From positions 21,987,714 to 22,051,713 of the forward strand of contig OU342808.1 in the NCBI GenBank assembly GCA_910591455.2: a stretch of DNA of 64,000 nucleotides, written 5' to 3'. The stretch comes from Pholis gunnellus (Eukaryota > Chordata > Actinopteri > Perciformes > Pholidae). A model generated the notes under the pieces. That model worked only from the letters and a program-made list of their open reading frames with translations, did not search any database and had not been told where the DNA came from. Each line of letters begins with the position of its first letter. Position 1 is the stretch's first letter. Positions 12,201 through 26,217 of this stretch are shown piece by piece. A program made the position numbers and the translations under genes.

Positions 12201-15200
12201 GCCATCCAGGTACACCTGGCCTCCGTTCTTGTGAATAAGATCACATACGTCACCGATCTGTTCCTCAAACACACCAAAGGTGGAAGGGTAGGTGACCATC
12301 ATGGCTGCCAGACTCGCCTTGTGTTTATCCACCTGGAAGAGAAGGCAGGATTCACAAGACAACAACATCATTATTACTAAAATTGGGTGTTGCGGGAACA
12401 GACCAAATTTGACTCGGGACTACCGAGCTGTGATAAATGTATCACATCAATACCTCTTGGTCATTTGTACATACATTTGTTTTTACTTTAATTCAAAGCT
12501 GCCATGGTCTTTTCTGAACTCTTATGGAGATCCACAGAGATAGTGAACAGTCCAACGCTAAAGACCGCTCAACCATGGATTTAAAATGGTATCATGGTCA
12601 GCAGTTACTGCTTTGCAAAAAAAAGATATCTCCAGCAATTTAGCACGACACTATTCAAGTTAAGATGGGCGACTCATAAAAGACAAACTATTTTTCATTA
12701 TACTTTCATAATGAGATTTGTTTTTGGAGCTAGACCCACATAAGTGACACTCTTTAGCATCCACACCTTTCAAACATGGCTCGTTTCTTTCTTTTGAAGA
12801 TTTGAAGTCTCCACCTAAGATAACTTTGGCGATATCATCACGCTTATGACATGTCCTCAGACTTGACAATGGTCCTTATACAACATTATACAGCAGCTTG
12901 GATCCTCATGCGTGAAACCAGTGGAATGAAAACTGTCCGGCTCTCACCAGCGCCTTGAGGTGTGCCAGGTCGATGTTGCCGTCCTTGTCCACCTCCACCA
13001 CCTGAACCTTCATGCCAGCCATCTGAGCGCTCGCTGGGTTGGTGCCGTGGGCTGACTTGGGGATCAGACAAACCTGGAGGTGAAAAGAAGAAATAATAAT
13101 GTAGCAGGACAAGAGAGCTGAGACACATTTGTAGCCTGGAGGCAAATCGTCTTTTTATTCAGTGTGTGTAGAAGTAACTTTTGGACTAATGATATTTCAG
13201 TATCTATATATCCAAGATCAGCAGAACATAACTCCTTCATATTAATATTACAAGAGATGAGGATTCTTATAATTCATCTCCTTGAGTGAGCTTGAGTCTA
13301 ACAATACTGCTTTGTAGAGAAAGGAAACCTAAAAAAGTCACAAAGAGATATTCTATCCAAAAACAGTATCTAGTATTTATTACGGTCAAACCACCACTTG
13401 ATAACAGTTATACAGTAGAATAAATAAAAAATAACTTATTTATACAAAAAGAGCAGGACTATTAAGGATTTAGTCTGTGTTGGTACAGGCTGTAACTTTC
13501 CATCACCCACCAATGGCACCAATGTGTAACCTGCCTGGAGGTCACTAATTGATTTTATTCCTTATTAGGGCGACATTTTTGCAACTCGCACAAGGAAACT
13601 GGGTCACTAAGACCTGTAGGTTGGGCAAAACTGACAAATGAGTGACCGAGGAAACACTGCAGAGCATGACACGCCAGTGACTTGCAGTTCTCAAAGTCTT
13701 AAAAACTCCAAATATGGAACCTTGAAAGCAGGTAGCCTATAGTGGGATCAGAGCGTTTTCAGCCCCTTTGTTTGCACACGGTTGTTAGATAGTGGCCTGA
13801 TCCCTTGAAACAGTCAAGGTCCAAACTAAGATGTACTCCTGAGGGAATCTTTTAAAAAAAAAAAAAGAAAGGACGATTTACAGTACAGGAAAAATACTTG
13901 CGTCAGCCATTCTTTAATCTGTGTGTGTGTGTGGGGGGGGGGTCTTATCTCGCCTTGTCCTCGAGCTATCGCCAATCAGTAAGTCAGGATACTGAAGGAA
14001 TTCCTAACCAGAATACCTGAAACACGCTAATCTGAGATGTGAAAATGACCTGTGGTAACCTGGGAGCAATAAAACTGTCAGGAAGTCACACTGATAGGCC
14101 TTACGCTCTGTGGCTTATGTACTCTATTGACCAACGTCAGCATTATCAAAAGGAACTACTAGAGATAAACCACTCTTAGATATCAGCACTGTTACTATGG
14201 TTTACAGCACATCTAAGAATAGCAATGACATTATTGCTTTGCTTTTAGAAGCACTTTAATCTTATTGAAAAACAGGAGAGTTACAGTCATACTTGGGCAT
14301 TTTGGGAAATATTTGCTATTTTACTAATGATTAGACTGATTCTGCTTCAAAAGTGATGCTACAGTCATCAGATGGTTATCTTAAGATAAAGACTGTCCAA
14401 TGGTAACAAAACCCTCCTCCTACCAGAAATAAGTTGTTAATTAGTGAGCTTTAGAGGTCTAAAAACATACTAAGTAATTGCTTGCTTGCCTGTCATTTTA
14501 CGTACAGATCAAAGATGTTGTAGTTTTCACTGTGGGTTATGGGTGAGACTATCTCTCGGATGGAGGCAGTGACTTGTAACCTGCTGCTGGCTGGCTGTAT
14601 GTGTTTCATAAGAGTATAGTTTATTGTAGGAGTATCCACGCACATCCAATCCAAAGTGAGCAGATGCACAACTGCTCCTGTCTGATGAAGAGCAGTTTTG
14701 CTCAAGATGTCCCCTACGCGTAATAAATAAGTGGACAACGGAGCCCTGCAGAGCACAAGCTTTGCATTAGTTTAATTCAGTGTTATGTATCCTCTCATCA
14801 ATCCTTACCAAGAAAGCAAATAAGTGCATTTCCCTAAATGTCAAACTATTCCTTTCAGTACGTTTTCTCTAAATTGCTGTGGGACACTGCATATGGCTTT
14901 GATCATAACATTCCTCTGTATCGTTTGTTTGTAGTGCAGATAATCTGGAAACTGGAGCTTAAATCAAAACCAATCCAATTTGTGTTAAGCTGCAGAATCA
15001 GATGAGAACCTTAACTGTCATTTAATCCTATTAACTTCCACACTAATTCACACAGGTGTTTCGGTATGACAGTGTAATTAGGCACCACACTTACAGTTCT
15101 CGCGCTCTCGCCCTTTGAGTTCAGGTAGGCTTTTATGGCAGCCAGGCCAGCGTATTCTCCCTGAGCACCACTGGAAGACAAGGGAAACACACACTATGGT

Positions 15201-18200
15201 TATGTACTACACCTACACACACATCCTTACCTCTGCACAGTTCAAAGACCAGTCTACCGACATTACCAAAAGGGGAGAGAAAGATGAAAAGCTGGCTGCA
15301 TGACAACTCTCCAGTGTGCCGTTCATAAACCTTCTCCTGCTGATAAAGTGGTGATAGAAAGCATTTGACTAAAGTCTAAAACAAACTACAAAGTCCCAGA
15401 CACAAAGGGAAACTCTTGGTTTTTCACTTCAAATAAAAAAGGCCTGGCTTCTTTCTACCCTCAGAGTTCTGGTAACTTTGGTAAAATGCCTATTTTATCA
15501 AAGAATGATAACAGGATGTGACACATCTGTAAATCACGCATCATTAACACCGTGTGCTATAGGTTTTAAGGACAGGAGAAGAGTTGACACTCTACAGAAT
15601 TAATCTATTAATAAATCATAAGTCTAATGAGGTTTTTTTTCTGAATGACTTCAGGGGTTAAAATCATTTATAGAAGGGAGCGTTTTCCACGGAATCTTTT
15701 TAAAATGTGTTAAATAATGCAGCTGAACGGCTGTGGGAAATTCAAATTAAGCATTACTTTATTTATGTGAACTAAGAACAGAACGGTTTCAGAGCTAGAC
15801 ATCAGGGAGTGATGCTTGATGAGTTGGTATATGCAGATATAGGCTGCAACATAAAAAGGTGAGTCTTACCTGTTTGGCTGGAAGGAGATACGGTCATAGC
15901 CCGTCACTTCACAGAGGTCCTTCTCCAGCTGTCTAAAGAGAATCTGGTAGCCATCAGCCTGATCCAGAGGCACGAAGGGGTGGATGTTGGCAAACTCCCT
16001 CCAGGTGATTGGCTAAAGAAGAGAGAGGACAGCAGTGAGTGGGAAAGATCGCAACTTTCCAAAACCACTTCAGGTTGAGCTCGACAGTTCATTCCATGGA
16101 AAAATGGCCTTCCTCAGTGGATGGAGCTGCACAGGTGATTTCCTGGTTTACATATTTCGGTCACATGACAACAAATAAACATGTCATGGGAACTTCCTGA
16201 CAAACTAACTTCATGGTAGCTTTGAAGATATCTTATTTGTTCTTAAATTACTCACCATGAGCTCTGAAGAGCTGTTCAGCTTCATGGTGCAGGAGCCCTA
16301 AAGAAGAAAACATTTTACCATCACATAACTTCAATTTGTGAATCGTTTGCAAATCTGAGTGTCTTAGTAAGTCAAGTTGTACCAACCAGTGGTATCATGC
16401 TGTGCACCAGAGAAATGTCCTTGTTCTCCAGGCGCTTCATGTATCGCACAATGTTGGTCTCGGAGTGATAGCTAATGATTAACCAGGAAGAAAGGATTAG
16501 GATTAACTGATTTCAGATTGAGCACAATTAAGTGATGAAAAAAAAGACTTGGTCAAATATCCTACAAACACACTTAGTAAGCAGACTACTTAATACTTTC
16601 GCAAGTATGTCACAATGATCATGTCAAAGATTAAATGGACTTCTAATACATTGATAACAGTCGGTCTTTATGGCACTAATAAAAGATAGCAGCTCCAGAT
16701 TTAGCAGCCAAGATAGACGCCCTTGTTACCACTGAGGCCAATTTCTACTGCAGAAATCATTTGTTTCAATGATTACAATGTTACAGACTAAATTCACATC
16801 TCTTATTTTAAATAATAAATTAAGCCAGATCATGAAGGATTGCCAGTTGGCATGAAGACTAACACCAGCTGGATGATTATTAAGGCCAGAAGGGGTTGAT
16901 CACATGACTTTTGTTTGGAAATTAAAATGTTTTTGGACTGTTACAGTCATACTGTTCAGTATGCATTTCTCATAACACAAACAAACCATGAACTCTAACC
17001 CCATTATCAAGTGCAGCAGGGCTTCCGATCAGACAATTAATACTACAAAGTCTGAGCACCACATTTCTGTCAGTTATGTAATGTGGTGATTTCACCTCAT
17101 GGTTAAGTGCAACTGTGCTTGATGCCAGACGATCAATGTGGAAAATCTGATATTTATGGCCCAACATGTCATAAAGACATAAAGGTTGTATCATGTGCAA
17201 TACCTTTTCATTGATATAGTGCTACATGATGTGCTTTAGTGCTGCACTTTAACTTGAGAATACCAACCTGTTAAAGACCTGGTGCGTCAGGTACTTGCTC
17301 GTCCTCTTGAAAGGACTTCCCATGATCCCCTTTACTCGCTCACCCATCTTCTCAGCAATCAGCTCCTGCACATTGAGCATTTCAAATTAAAAGGAGGTGG
17401 AGGAGTTTTATGTTAAAGCTACTTCTATAAATAACAATCACTATGAAACCAAGAAGTAAAGACAGAAAAAACTGATAACTACTTTTAAATAACAGATGAA
17501 ATCTAAATGAGTGAATAACAAGAAATCAACGTACTGCTGAAGATTCACAACCAAAGACCCAGAGCAAGTCATCCAAGTCCCTCTCAGTCACCATCTCATC
17601 CAGCGAGACACCCAACTGTTGACAGAGACAGTTCAAGACAAAGTTGTTACATGTTTAACAGCATGCGTCTGATCTTAAAGCCTCCATCTTATATTGTATG
17701 TTCATCTGGCGTCAAGTGACTGAAGTAGGTAAATGCAGTTAAATAAACAGCTTGTGTCAACAGCTTGGGGGAGGACGGCTAATAACCCAGGAGATCTGAA
17801 CTTGAATATGATGTAGACCAAGCATATTAAAGTTAGAAATCATTGAAAAAAAACTTAATTCAATATAAATTATAGGTTTACCAAGGCACTCAATAGCCTA
17901 TATTGGGAGTTTCTATTAGTAAAGTGTTGTCTGACTGAGAATAAAAAAAGCATACCAATTATTTTTCCAACTTTTGGACATTTATCTGGAAATCATAAGT
18001 TGACATACCCAATTTACAGATTTCATAAAGCTCGAGCCTTTTGATTCGTTTTGACTAAATAAAAGGCATTGTGGGTGTTTGTTGGGTATGGTGGTGCCCT
18101 GTGTATTGCTGCAGTTGCGGATGTTGATGCGGTGATTTTGATCGTGTCATCATGTTGCAGTTTGTGGTGACGTTTCATGTAGTTGTATCAATTTGAAAAG

Positions 18201-21200
18201 CATTTCTTGCAATTTCTGTCCAAAAAAAGAAGGTTCAGTTAGTATATGATCTGCTTACCACTCCGTCAGTGTAAACCCTCAGGTTTATCTCCCTCTGCAC
18301 AGCTCTTTCAAGGATGTCTTTGGCTGCCACGCTACAGTTGATCTTTAGAGTATCGAAGAACATCTCACTGTGCAGACGGTGTCCTGCTCTCTTCAGACCT
18401 GAAACAAAGTGTGCAATGGAAAAACAACATTTAGCACATGCTTTAGACGCATACATAACTGAATAAATGTTTGTTTATCTATAATGTAAGTGAGAACTGG
18501 TGCCGCAGTAATAAAAGCTAGACTTCAAGCTTAAAATACTAACGAACAAATTTACCTTCGGCAAGGATCAGAGCAGCATTGTGTGTCCTCTCAGCGATGT
18601 GTTTGAGTCCCTGAGGACCATGATACAGTGCAAACATAGCAGCCATGTTGGCCAGCAGTGCCTAGGAGTCAGAGGTTGAACAAAAGGAATGTTTTAGTTT
18701 TTTTTAAACATTTAATGACCCAAGAAATAGTACATTTTGAAAACAAATTAAATAAATCTACACAGACAGAAATTCTGAAATGATAAGAAAGTACAAAGTG
18801 TGAGCTTTCTTATACCTGTGCAGTGCAGATGTTGCTGGTGGCTTTGTCTCTGCGAATGTGCTGCTCTCTGGTCTGCAAAGCAAGCCGATAAACCTCCTTA
18901 CCAGCTGCATCCCTGAAATGTAAGTTAGTTAACAGTTTCCTCCATTTGTTTTATCGTTTCTACAATTAATTTCATTCAGGAAATAAAATCTTAGCTCTAC
19001 AATATTCTGACCGATGAGTGCCTCACCTGGTGACGCCAACCATTCTGCCAGGCATCATCCGGATCAGGTTGTCTTTAACAGCGAAGAAGGCGGCGTGGGG
19101 GCCACCGTAGCAGAGAGGAACCCCAAACCTCTGGGAGCTACCCAGCACGATATCGACGCCAAACTCCCCCGGAGGACGCAGCACACAGAGGGCCAACAGA
19201 TCTGTGGCACAGCAAGCCAGAGCCTTGAAAGGGAGAGAACCAGAGTACAACAAAGTCAATGGACGAAATTAGCCTTTGGTCATTAAAAAAGGCATCTATT
19301 CTAACCTAATTTGTAGCAGGTGGTTTGCAGCCATGCCACATATACTTCAGAGATGAGCACTTCCTGTAAAACAACGATCCTACCAAATCATGATAGTGGT
19401 TTTACGCACAACTCACCCTTCCATTAAAGCAGTACAAAGCCAATATATTAAATATAAATATACTATGGTGTCATCAGCATAGAACTTTAAATCGAAGCTG
19501 CTGTAAAAAATAAAAGGCCAATAGGTGAACTGTATCACTGCCTCGATACATCTTGAGAATGAAATTCAGATATGGACAAAGAGAACTTTGCAAATCTGAG
19601 ATTGTGTGCCTTTCTTTTGATATAAAGTAATCACAGACTTGCAAAGTCGCCTGAAAGCGGCGGGTTTGTTATGCGTTAACGCTCCCTTACCCCTCCCTGG
19701 TGCGCCCGGTCCACAAGGGCTGTGAAATCTTCCACCCTGCCATCAGTGTCTGGATACTGGAAGAGCACCCCGCTCACGTCTTTCCCGCTGAAGTCCATCT
19801 CATGAGGAAGCTTCAGCACCGTCTTCACCCCGATATAGCTGCAACATGACAGTGAAAACTTAGAGGGGAACTAAGAAATATAGGTGTATAATGATACATC
19901 CTCTCAAGAAGAAAAAGAGGTGTGTAGGGGTTTTCTATTTTAATACCATAAAAAGAATGTTTCACTCAATAGTTGATGGTCAATGCAATGGTTTTGTTTT
20001 TCTTGTTCACTCAATTGATTTCATTATATAGAGCTCATGCATGGATTGTGTGTAATACATACTTGGCTCTGGTCTGCACCACGGCAATGGTCTGAGGATG
20101 GCAGCGTGGGTCAATGTAGAAGGTTCTTTTTTTGTTCTGTCTGTGAGGAGTAAAAACAAATAACTGGTCTCAATCACATGTTTATGTATCGAAAATGTAT
20201 GCGTTTGCTTGGTTTCTTCTTGTGGCCAAGATGCAACTTATTACTGAAGTGTAACAGTTATTATCTTAAATTCCTATGATTTGATTCCATTGCACAATAG
20301 GAGTAGTAGTAAAGATTTTTTTTTTTTCACATCATTGCTTGTAAATACCTGTGGCAGAGCTGCATGGCCTCAGCAGCAGCCGTTCCCTCGTCGAGCAGTG
20401 ACGCATTTGCCATAGGCATGCCAGTAATGTCACAGATCATTGTCTGGTAGTTGAGGAGCGACTCCAGGCGTCCTTGAGAGACCTCCGGCTGGTAGGGTGT
20501 GTACTGAGTCACCCTGAGCACAAGCAAGTTTGGACAAAAAGTTGGCGTGAGTAACCAAACTTACAGAATAAACATCTTTAGGTTTCTGTGCGGAGAAGAA
20601 ACAAGCTCCCTGCGCTTTCAAATTTCCATCAGGTTCCTTTTAAGCGAGGGCCACCTGAAGTCACTCACCAGCCTGAGTTCTCCAGGAGATTACGCTGGAT
20701 GGGCGGCGGTACCAAGCAGTTGTAGTAGCCCATGCCGATGTAGGATCTCCATACTTTGTTTTTTGATGCAATCTTCTGTAGAGTGTCCAGAATTTCACTC
20801 TCACCTGTAAAATATGTCATTTGTGATTATATAGAAAAATAAATTGGGCATGACACTACATGATAGTGTTGATGACGTTAAAAATATAATCCAAAAAACA
20901 AGAGTGATTTCTCTACACTGCTCATGATACCTACTGCTTATCGGCTCGCAATACTAGTAGATAGAAATATTGTGTTAAATGGATTTTTGGCTCAATGCAA
21001 TCAAATAACGTATCTCTTCAAATTCACTGGATAAAACAAAAACAGACATTCCTCTCTGGTTATTTTATGTCTTAGCTTTTCTCAATGAAATATATGTTGT
21101 AATATAAAACATATACAATAATACACTTTATCCATATCACCCAACTGTACTATGGATGCATGTGAGCAAAACCACAAATACAAAACTCTTCGACAATGTA

Positions 21201-24200
21201 ATTAATTTCAGTACTACGGTATCAGGAACATTTATTAAATCACAAGCAGTCCCTGGCGTCATGTTATCGTACATAAATGATCACGAGTGGAGCGTGGAAA
21301 GTAGACTTTTAGGTTAGGAGAAAGAAGAGTGTGAGGATATCTGCCAATATTGATTCCTGATCCGGTACTCAGTTGAGGAATCTCAGATAATATTGGTTTA
21401 AATGTAGGATTATACATAAAACAACTTTCTAAAAAGTTTGCATAAATAACAAAAAGGCAAACAAGATATGCCACACCATCTGAAGAACAGCATTGAGGGT
21501 TTCATGCGAGGACCTGACTAGTTAACTAATAAAAGCTGCAGTCCATCAGAGCTACCACACACTCCACATACAGTAACCCTCCTACTGTACCTAAAATAAT
21601 TCAAAATACATATTCTTCAAAGTAAAACTGAGTATATAATGTCAACAAAATATAACATGGGGAAAATCATGTTACAGTTGAACTTGGGATGAGAAAACAA
21701 TACCATATAAATACTTTTTCATCTCAGAAGCATCAAGAGACGGACTACACCCAGTGTTTCTTTGTCGATGGCCAGTTATTTAGCCTCATTCCCCAGTGCT
21801 CTAAGGAAGCGCTACCAATGCACAACCAGCCTCTGAGATTCCTCTGGCCTTCCTGGCTGCCTAGCAACTCCAAGGAATGGACAATACCACCCGTCTGAAC
21901 CGAGAGCCCCAACTACTCCTGTTTTTGCAGAAGAAAGACACGTCCAAGTGTTTGGTGGTGAGAGGGACTGTAGCCAGTATACGAGGGCATATTTACAGCT
22001 TCTTCTAAACGGTGCACAGTCTCAGTCTGGAGGTGGTGAATCGGCAAAATTCAGTACAAAAAAGGATTATCAGCAGGTTCAGGGTGAGCCGTTGGTGTGT
22101 GCGAGTTTGTTTCAGTAGGGGAGGACTGCTTTCCCATGGTCCTGGACTTCTACAGGGCAGCAAAAAAGCCTGATTCAGAACCATCCAGGAGGTCTATTGT
22201 TGGGGAGAGAATCCCTTGCTGGCTTTGCAAACTGAAGCCCTCCAAAGCTGAACAAGCAGAAAACCAGCACTGCCTCCAGTTTGTTCCTTCAGCTTGGCTT
22301 GTTGCATTACGAAACCTGACATTTTTTTAAACAATCTTTCATAAATGTTGGGTTTTCCAGTGGCTCTCTGGTGTTAAAGCCGACTGCGTCACGGAAATTA
22401 TCTCTACTGTCAAATCAATGTCGCAAGTATATGGCTGCAGAGTTATGCAATAGAGTCACGTCGGCATGTATTTATGCTTAGGTGGAATTGTATTATGACA
22501 TGACATTATTTAGTGCTGAATCCAGTCAATCAACCAAGTCTATTTTGAAAAATGATTAATCGTTTCAGTCATTTCCAGGTTTCAGCCCCTCGCTGGTTGA
22601 AGTTTGCCATTTCTTGTGTAATGATTTAAATACCTTTTGAGTTTTGGGGCATTAGTCAAACAAAACAAGATATTTGTATTAGGGCTGCAACTAAAGATTA
22701 TTTTAATAATCGATTAATCTGTCGATTATTTGTTCGATTAATCGATGAATCGGATAAAAAAAAAAAAACATTAATTTCCAACCCTGAACTGACAGTGCAC
22801 ATTCACAGAGCAACACATCTTCACAAAGTGCACAAACAGGTTGCTTGAACATCCCTGAGCTGTTAAAGTAATTATTTAAAAAAATAAATGGACTAATATC
22901 TGGAATGGGGTTCAGCGGGTTTACCCACGCCTCTCAGTGAAGGGTAGACACGCGCTGATCCACTCAGTGAACAGCTTTCAGGCCGATAAGCCACGCCCCC
23001 TCTCCGGCGCGATGCACGCGAATGAACACAAATACTCCCCCCGCGTTCATCGCGTTTGGTGGTCACACCAAGGTGTGTAACACCAAACGCGGTGAAGAGG
23101 TCCCCGGCGATCGTGACCAAACGCGAGGTCCCCGGCGGCGGCGGCGGCGCGAATGACGCGAAAATAATACAAATCGCGTAAATCAACTTCCGGTGTTTGC
23201 TGTTCCATTATTCCAGCTGCTGTGAACATCTCCGCCACTTATTGAGTGGCGTAATAATCGCCGACACAACGAATCGATAATGAAATTCGTTGCTAACTCT
23301 TTTAATAATCGATTTTTATCGATTTTATCGATTCGTTGTTGCAGCCCTAATTTGTATATTTGTTGTACCACAAACAGTGAATGAATTAAGAAAACATTCA
23401 GCAGATTAACCGATAATGAAAGTAATTGTTATATTTTATGTATATTACGTTACGCCTTTGTGTTCCATATTTGAAGAGTTTTGTGTCAGCTAACCCACAA
23501 CAATGGAACCGATTTCATTACATTGAAGATCAATTTGATTGTTTTAAATGAAATATGGCATATAGTCGGAATATCATGACATAAGAATATAAGAAAATAT
23601 GTTCTCAATATTGCTGAGATGATGATTTCATCCATGCGGCCCACCCCATTGTATTATTTTCATTTTGCACATCTGCATACGTAACAGCCCCAGTTCAAGA
23701 AATTAACATAAGCCTCCCTCCAAGCAGATATTTGTAGTTGAATTAGTCTTGCAGTAAGTCATAATATATTCATCTTTCACAAGCTTCACATCCGTTAGAA
23801 AAACTGCTGCTTTTACAGAGGGGTTATATCTGCGACTAAAGTCAATTTCCCTCAATTCACTGCCTAATCTCTTTCATTTCCTTGTTTCATTTACTGAAAA
23901 TCCCCTCTGATAAAACAACCTCATTTCCCAGTCTGTATGTGTTCTTGTTGTCGTTTGCTTTGTTTATTTTAAGAAGAAATGAGCCAAAACACACGGGAAG
24001 ACTGTGTGTGGTGATGCAATGCACACATTTTGCATAGGAGAAAAGAAAAAAAAACACATCCAGGCAAATCCCCATGCAAAACATAGCCAAGTCACCTTAT
24101 TAGGAAGCCCTTCGGCTGTGATGTAATGTGAACGCTGTAACCAGATTGAACTGGACTTGGGGACCGGAGCTCAAGGCTAAACTTTACACTCCAGTTGCCA

Positions 24201-25125
24201 TCCTATGAGCATCGGCTTCCCAACAGGGAATTGGTGCCGCTCGCCGAGTTTCGCAAAAACAACTCCAAATATGTTCAAAGGAAGACTTAACAGGGGAGAG
24301 CGCTCCACGGCCACACAATAGAGCAACCTACATTCCAACCCACTCTCTTGGCTTCATTTAACTGACGGTGTAATGTGCGAAAAAAACCTCACTGTGCAAC
24401 ATAACTGGAGACGAGTGCGATAAAAGCACCGTTTTTACATGCTTTTTGGTGATATTTAGCATTTTAAATCGGGGTTTTGCACATTTAGGTCGAGGTTGAT
24501 GTCGCAGCCTTTCGCTATTTGAATGTCACATAAAGATGTAATTGTATCAATAATAAATATATTAAAATGAAGGTAAACTTACAGACTGGGTCATCCATTT
24601 TCATACTCCGCTGCATTCGGATTGAGGAAGGAACTGTGTCGTTCATCAACTGGTCGAGCGACTGTGGGGGAAACAAATATATGAAAAGCGTGGAAACATG
24701 GCTATATCAATATGAACAGAATAATATCAATATACTGCTCAAAACAAGATATTTCATGCTGGAATTTGGCTTAATAAATTGGAAAAGCGTGTTTTGCGCC
24801 CTATTTGGTGGGGGGCGAGTAGGCTAGTGAATCTTACCTCGACTCCCAGAGCATCCAGCATTTCTCTCTTCTCCCTCTCACCTGGGCCAATGTGCCTCTC
24901 TGCAAAATCATCATGTCTGGGTAATGTTCTCTCAATCTGTCTGGAGGAGACGGCTGCAGACGTCCTCAGACCCCGGGCTGGTGTTAGTAAGGATGCGCCG
25001 CTGTTTCGGATCCTGCACTGAAGTTTCCAAACCACGCGGCTCTTGTCACTCAGATGCCTGCATGGTGCGCTGGGATTCACCGACTTGGCCAAGAAAATAC
25101 CCCAGGTCTTGGCGCAGCTCTGCAT
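9293..25125 (-). CDS. gldc: glycine decarboxylase (glycine cleavage system P-protein), 25 exons, 1030 aa
   Basis: Exons in transcript order: 24838-25125, 24583-24661, 20669-20804, 20349-20513, 20063-20140, 19691-19838, 19027-19223, 18816-18912, 18556-18661, 18259-18398, 17535-17615, 17268-17365, 16387-16471, 16256-16297, 15870-16012, 15095-15170, 12948-13073, 12183-12332, 11347-11459, 10988-11129, 10446-10557, 10219-10314, 9859-10031, 9687-9767, 9293-9433. All junctions keep frame (3093 bases). GLDC is the PLP enzyme of the mitochondrial glycine cleavage complex: it decarboxylates glycine and passes the aminomethyl group to lipoylated H-protein. The first ~55 residues are rich in R/K/S without acidic runs, fitting a mitochondrial presequence. 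The PLP lysine lies in HLNLHKTF, about residue 765, followed by a GGGGPG loop. Start ATG at 25123-25125 gives MQSCAKTW, like the human N-terminus; the upstream in-frame ATG at 25302 lacks such similarity. No frameshift or missing motif was seen. Confidence 0.97.
13921..13942. repeat. (GT)n followed by a G10 tract
   Basis: Short simple repeat in the gldc intron between the exons at 15095 and 12948. Confidence 0.85.
14283..14860. repeat. teleost dispersed repeat with inverted ends, in a gldc intron
   Basis: The left end (about 14283-14330) contains CATTTTGGGAAATAT. The right end (about 14795-14860), read on the - strand, contains ACATTTAGGGAAAT followed by TTTGCTTTCTTGG, so the ends are related in inverted orientation. 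The middle holds GTTAATTAGTGAGCTTTAGAG. I recognise this as a repeat common in percomorph genomes. A second, partial copy lies at about 40640-41010. Confidence 0.6.
22540..23430 (-). repeat. older degenerate repeat interrupted by the hAT-type element
   Basis: Segments 22540-22679 and 23350-23430 flank the younger insertion. They resemble the two parts of a common fish repeat: TGATTAATCG, then ACAAAACAAGATATTTG, then CAGCAGATTAACCGATAATG. Related degenerate copies occur at 29400-29600 and 45072-45550. Confidence 0.55.
22680..23349. mobile_element. non-autonomous hAT-type transposon (670 bp) with 8-bp TSD
   Basis: The element starts TAGGGCTGCAAC and ends GTTGCAGCCCTA, a perfect 12-bp terminal inverted repeat. 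Inside each end lie further AT-rich copies of ATCGATTA. It is flanked by an exact 8-bp direct repeat, ATTTGTAT, at 22672-22679 and 23350-23357. An 8-bp duplication and these ends are hallmarks of hAT elements. The interior is GC-rich (short CGG runs near 23127-23150) and has no transposase; the short frames inside are not recognisable. It is therefore a deleted derivative needing a transposase from elsewhere. Confidence 0.85.
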
Positions 25126-26217
25126 CTCTAAATCACTTTGCAAGACAAGTCTGCGGAAACTAGTGAAGCCTTTTTTTTTTTCCTTCCCTCTCACGGCAGT
25201 GTTTCCACCCACTGAGACGGATGCGATCCCTGCAGGAGAGTCTGCCAACTCCTTCAAACTGCAGAGTTTATACAACTGCACAGTTGCCCAAGAGCAGACC
25301 AATCAGAGCGGAGATGCTGCGTGACGCAGTGACGAGCCCCGGTTAAACAGCTGCTGAAGTTTCTCGCGTGCGCACTAACCACGATTAAAAAATATATAAG
25401 TATCACTCTGCACATATTTTAAGAGCAAGTCATCTCAGTGATAATGTGCGTGGCCAAGAGGATGAAACGCTGCAGGAGAAATGGCACGGTACACTATGGC
25501 ACCCAAACCTTCTGGGCATTTACCCAATGGCTAATAAAGTGACACGCTGGTTCTTGTTCATTCCCAGACGAAAGCATACCATATCACATCACATGTTGTA
25601 CAGCTTGTACAGCCCAGAGGCAAACGTGTGATTTATGTGAGACTTTATAAATAATTTGAACTTGAGGTTGTTTTAATGTCAACATAAAGACAAATTACTT
25701 GCTGATGCATCATGCAAACTAGTTTTCATCTATTCTTTCCATTCTTTAAAGGTCGAATGCTAAATATGAATTATGGTTTATTGCTTCATAGGTGTGAATA
25801 AAAGGACCGAGTCCTCCAAAATGCCCCCCAACAACTGCTGTTTACACCAGCCACTTGTAAACTTATCAGTCATAAACATGAAAGTCTGCAGGTCTATGAG
25901 AGGACACCTCAGAGATCAGGCCTTCTGATTGCACCTATGAAAGTTCTTTATTTAAAAGAAGGATCAATTCATCAACAAAACAAAACACATTGCTCCAGTT
26001 CCCATTTAGCCCTTCAAATGCATTTCGGTTGGTGTGATTACAAGTAGGCAGCTCGGCACACCAGCACATTAATATCCAATCACTTGAGCCACACTCAGTT
26101 TTCAGGGAGGAATGCGTCTAAACATTGAAAGGTGAAGAGGGAACACAAATGCACCATCAGCTGCGCTGAAGAAACAAGCAAACACCATATATTTGGTTAA
26201 AAAGGTGTCTGGAGTCA

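Larger units (their letters stand above)
20805..24582 (-). other. gldc intron 2, transposon landing zone
   Basis: This is one of the largest gldc introns, at 3.8 kb. It holds the nested hAT-type element and its older host repeat, listed separately. The rest (20805-22530 and 23440-24580) is AT-rich sequence in which I see no exon or RNA gene. Confidence 0.6.

Noticed and set aside
21689..22330. Open frames in gldc intron 2 considered as possible exons
   Set aside because: No similarity to GLDC or another family, no good flanking splice sites, and gldc is complete without them.
23047..23238. Short open frames within the hAT-type element, possible transposase remnant
   Set aside because: The translation lacks any BED finger or hAT catalytic block and follows the GC-rich core; it looks fortuitous.
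25126..25302. N-terminal extension of gldc from the ATG at 25302
   Set aside because: The 59 extra residues do not resemble a mitochondrial presequence, and the downstream ATG matches the conserved GLDC start.
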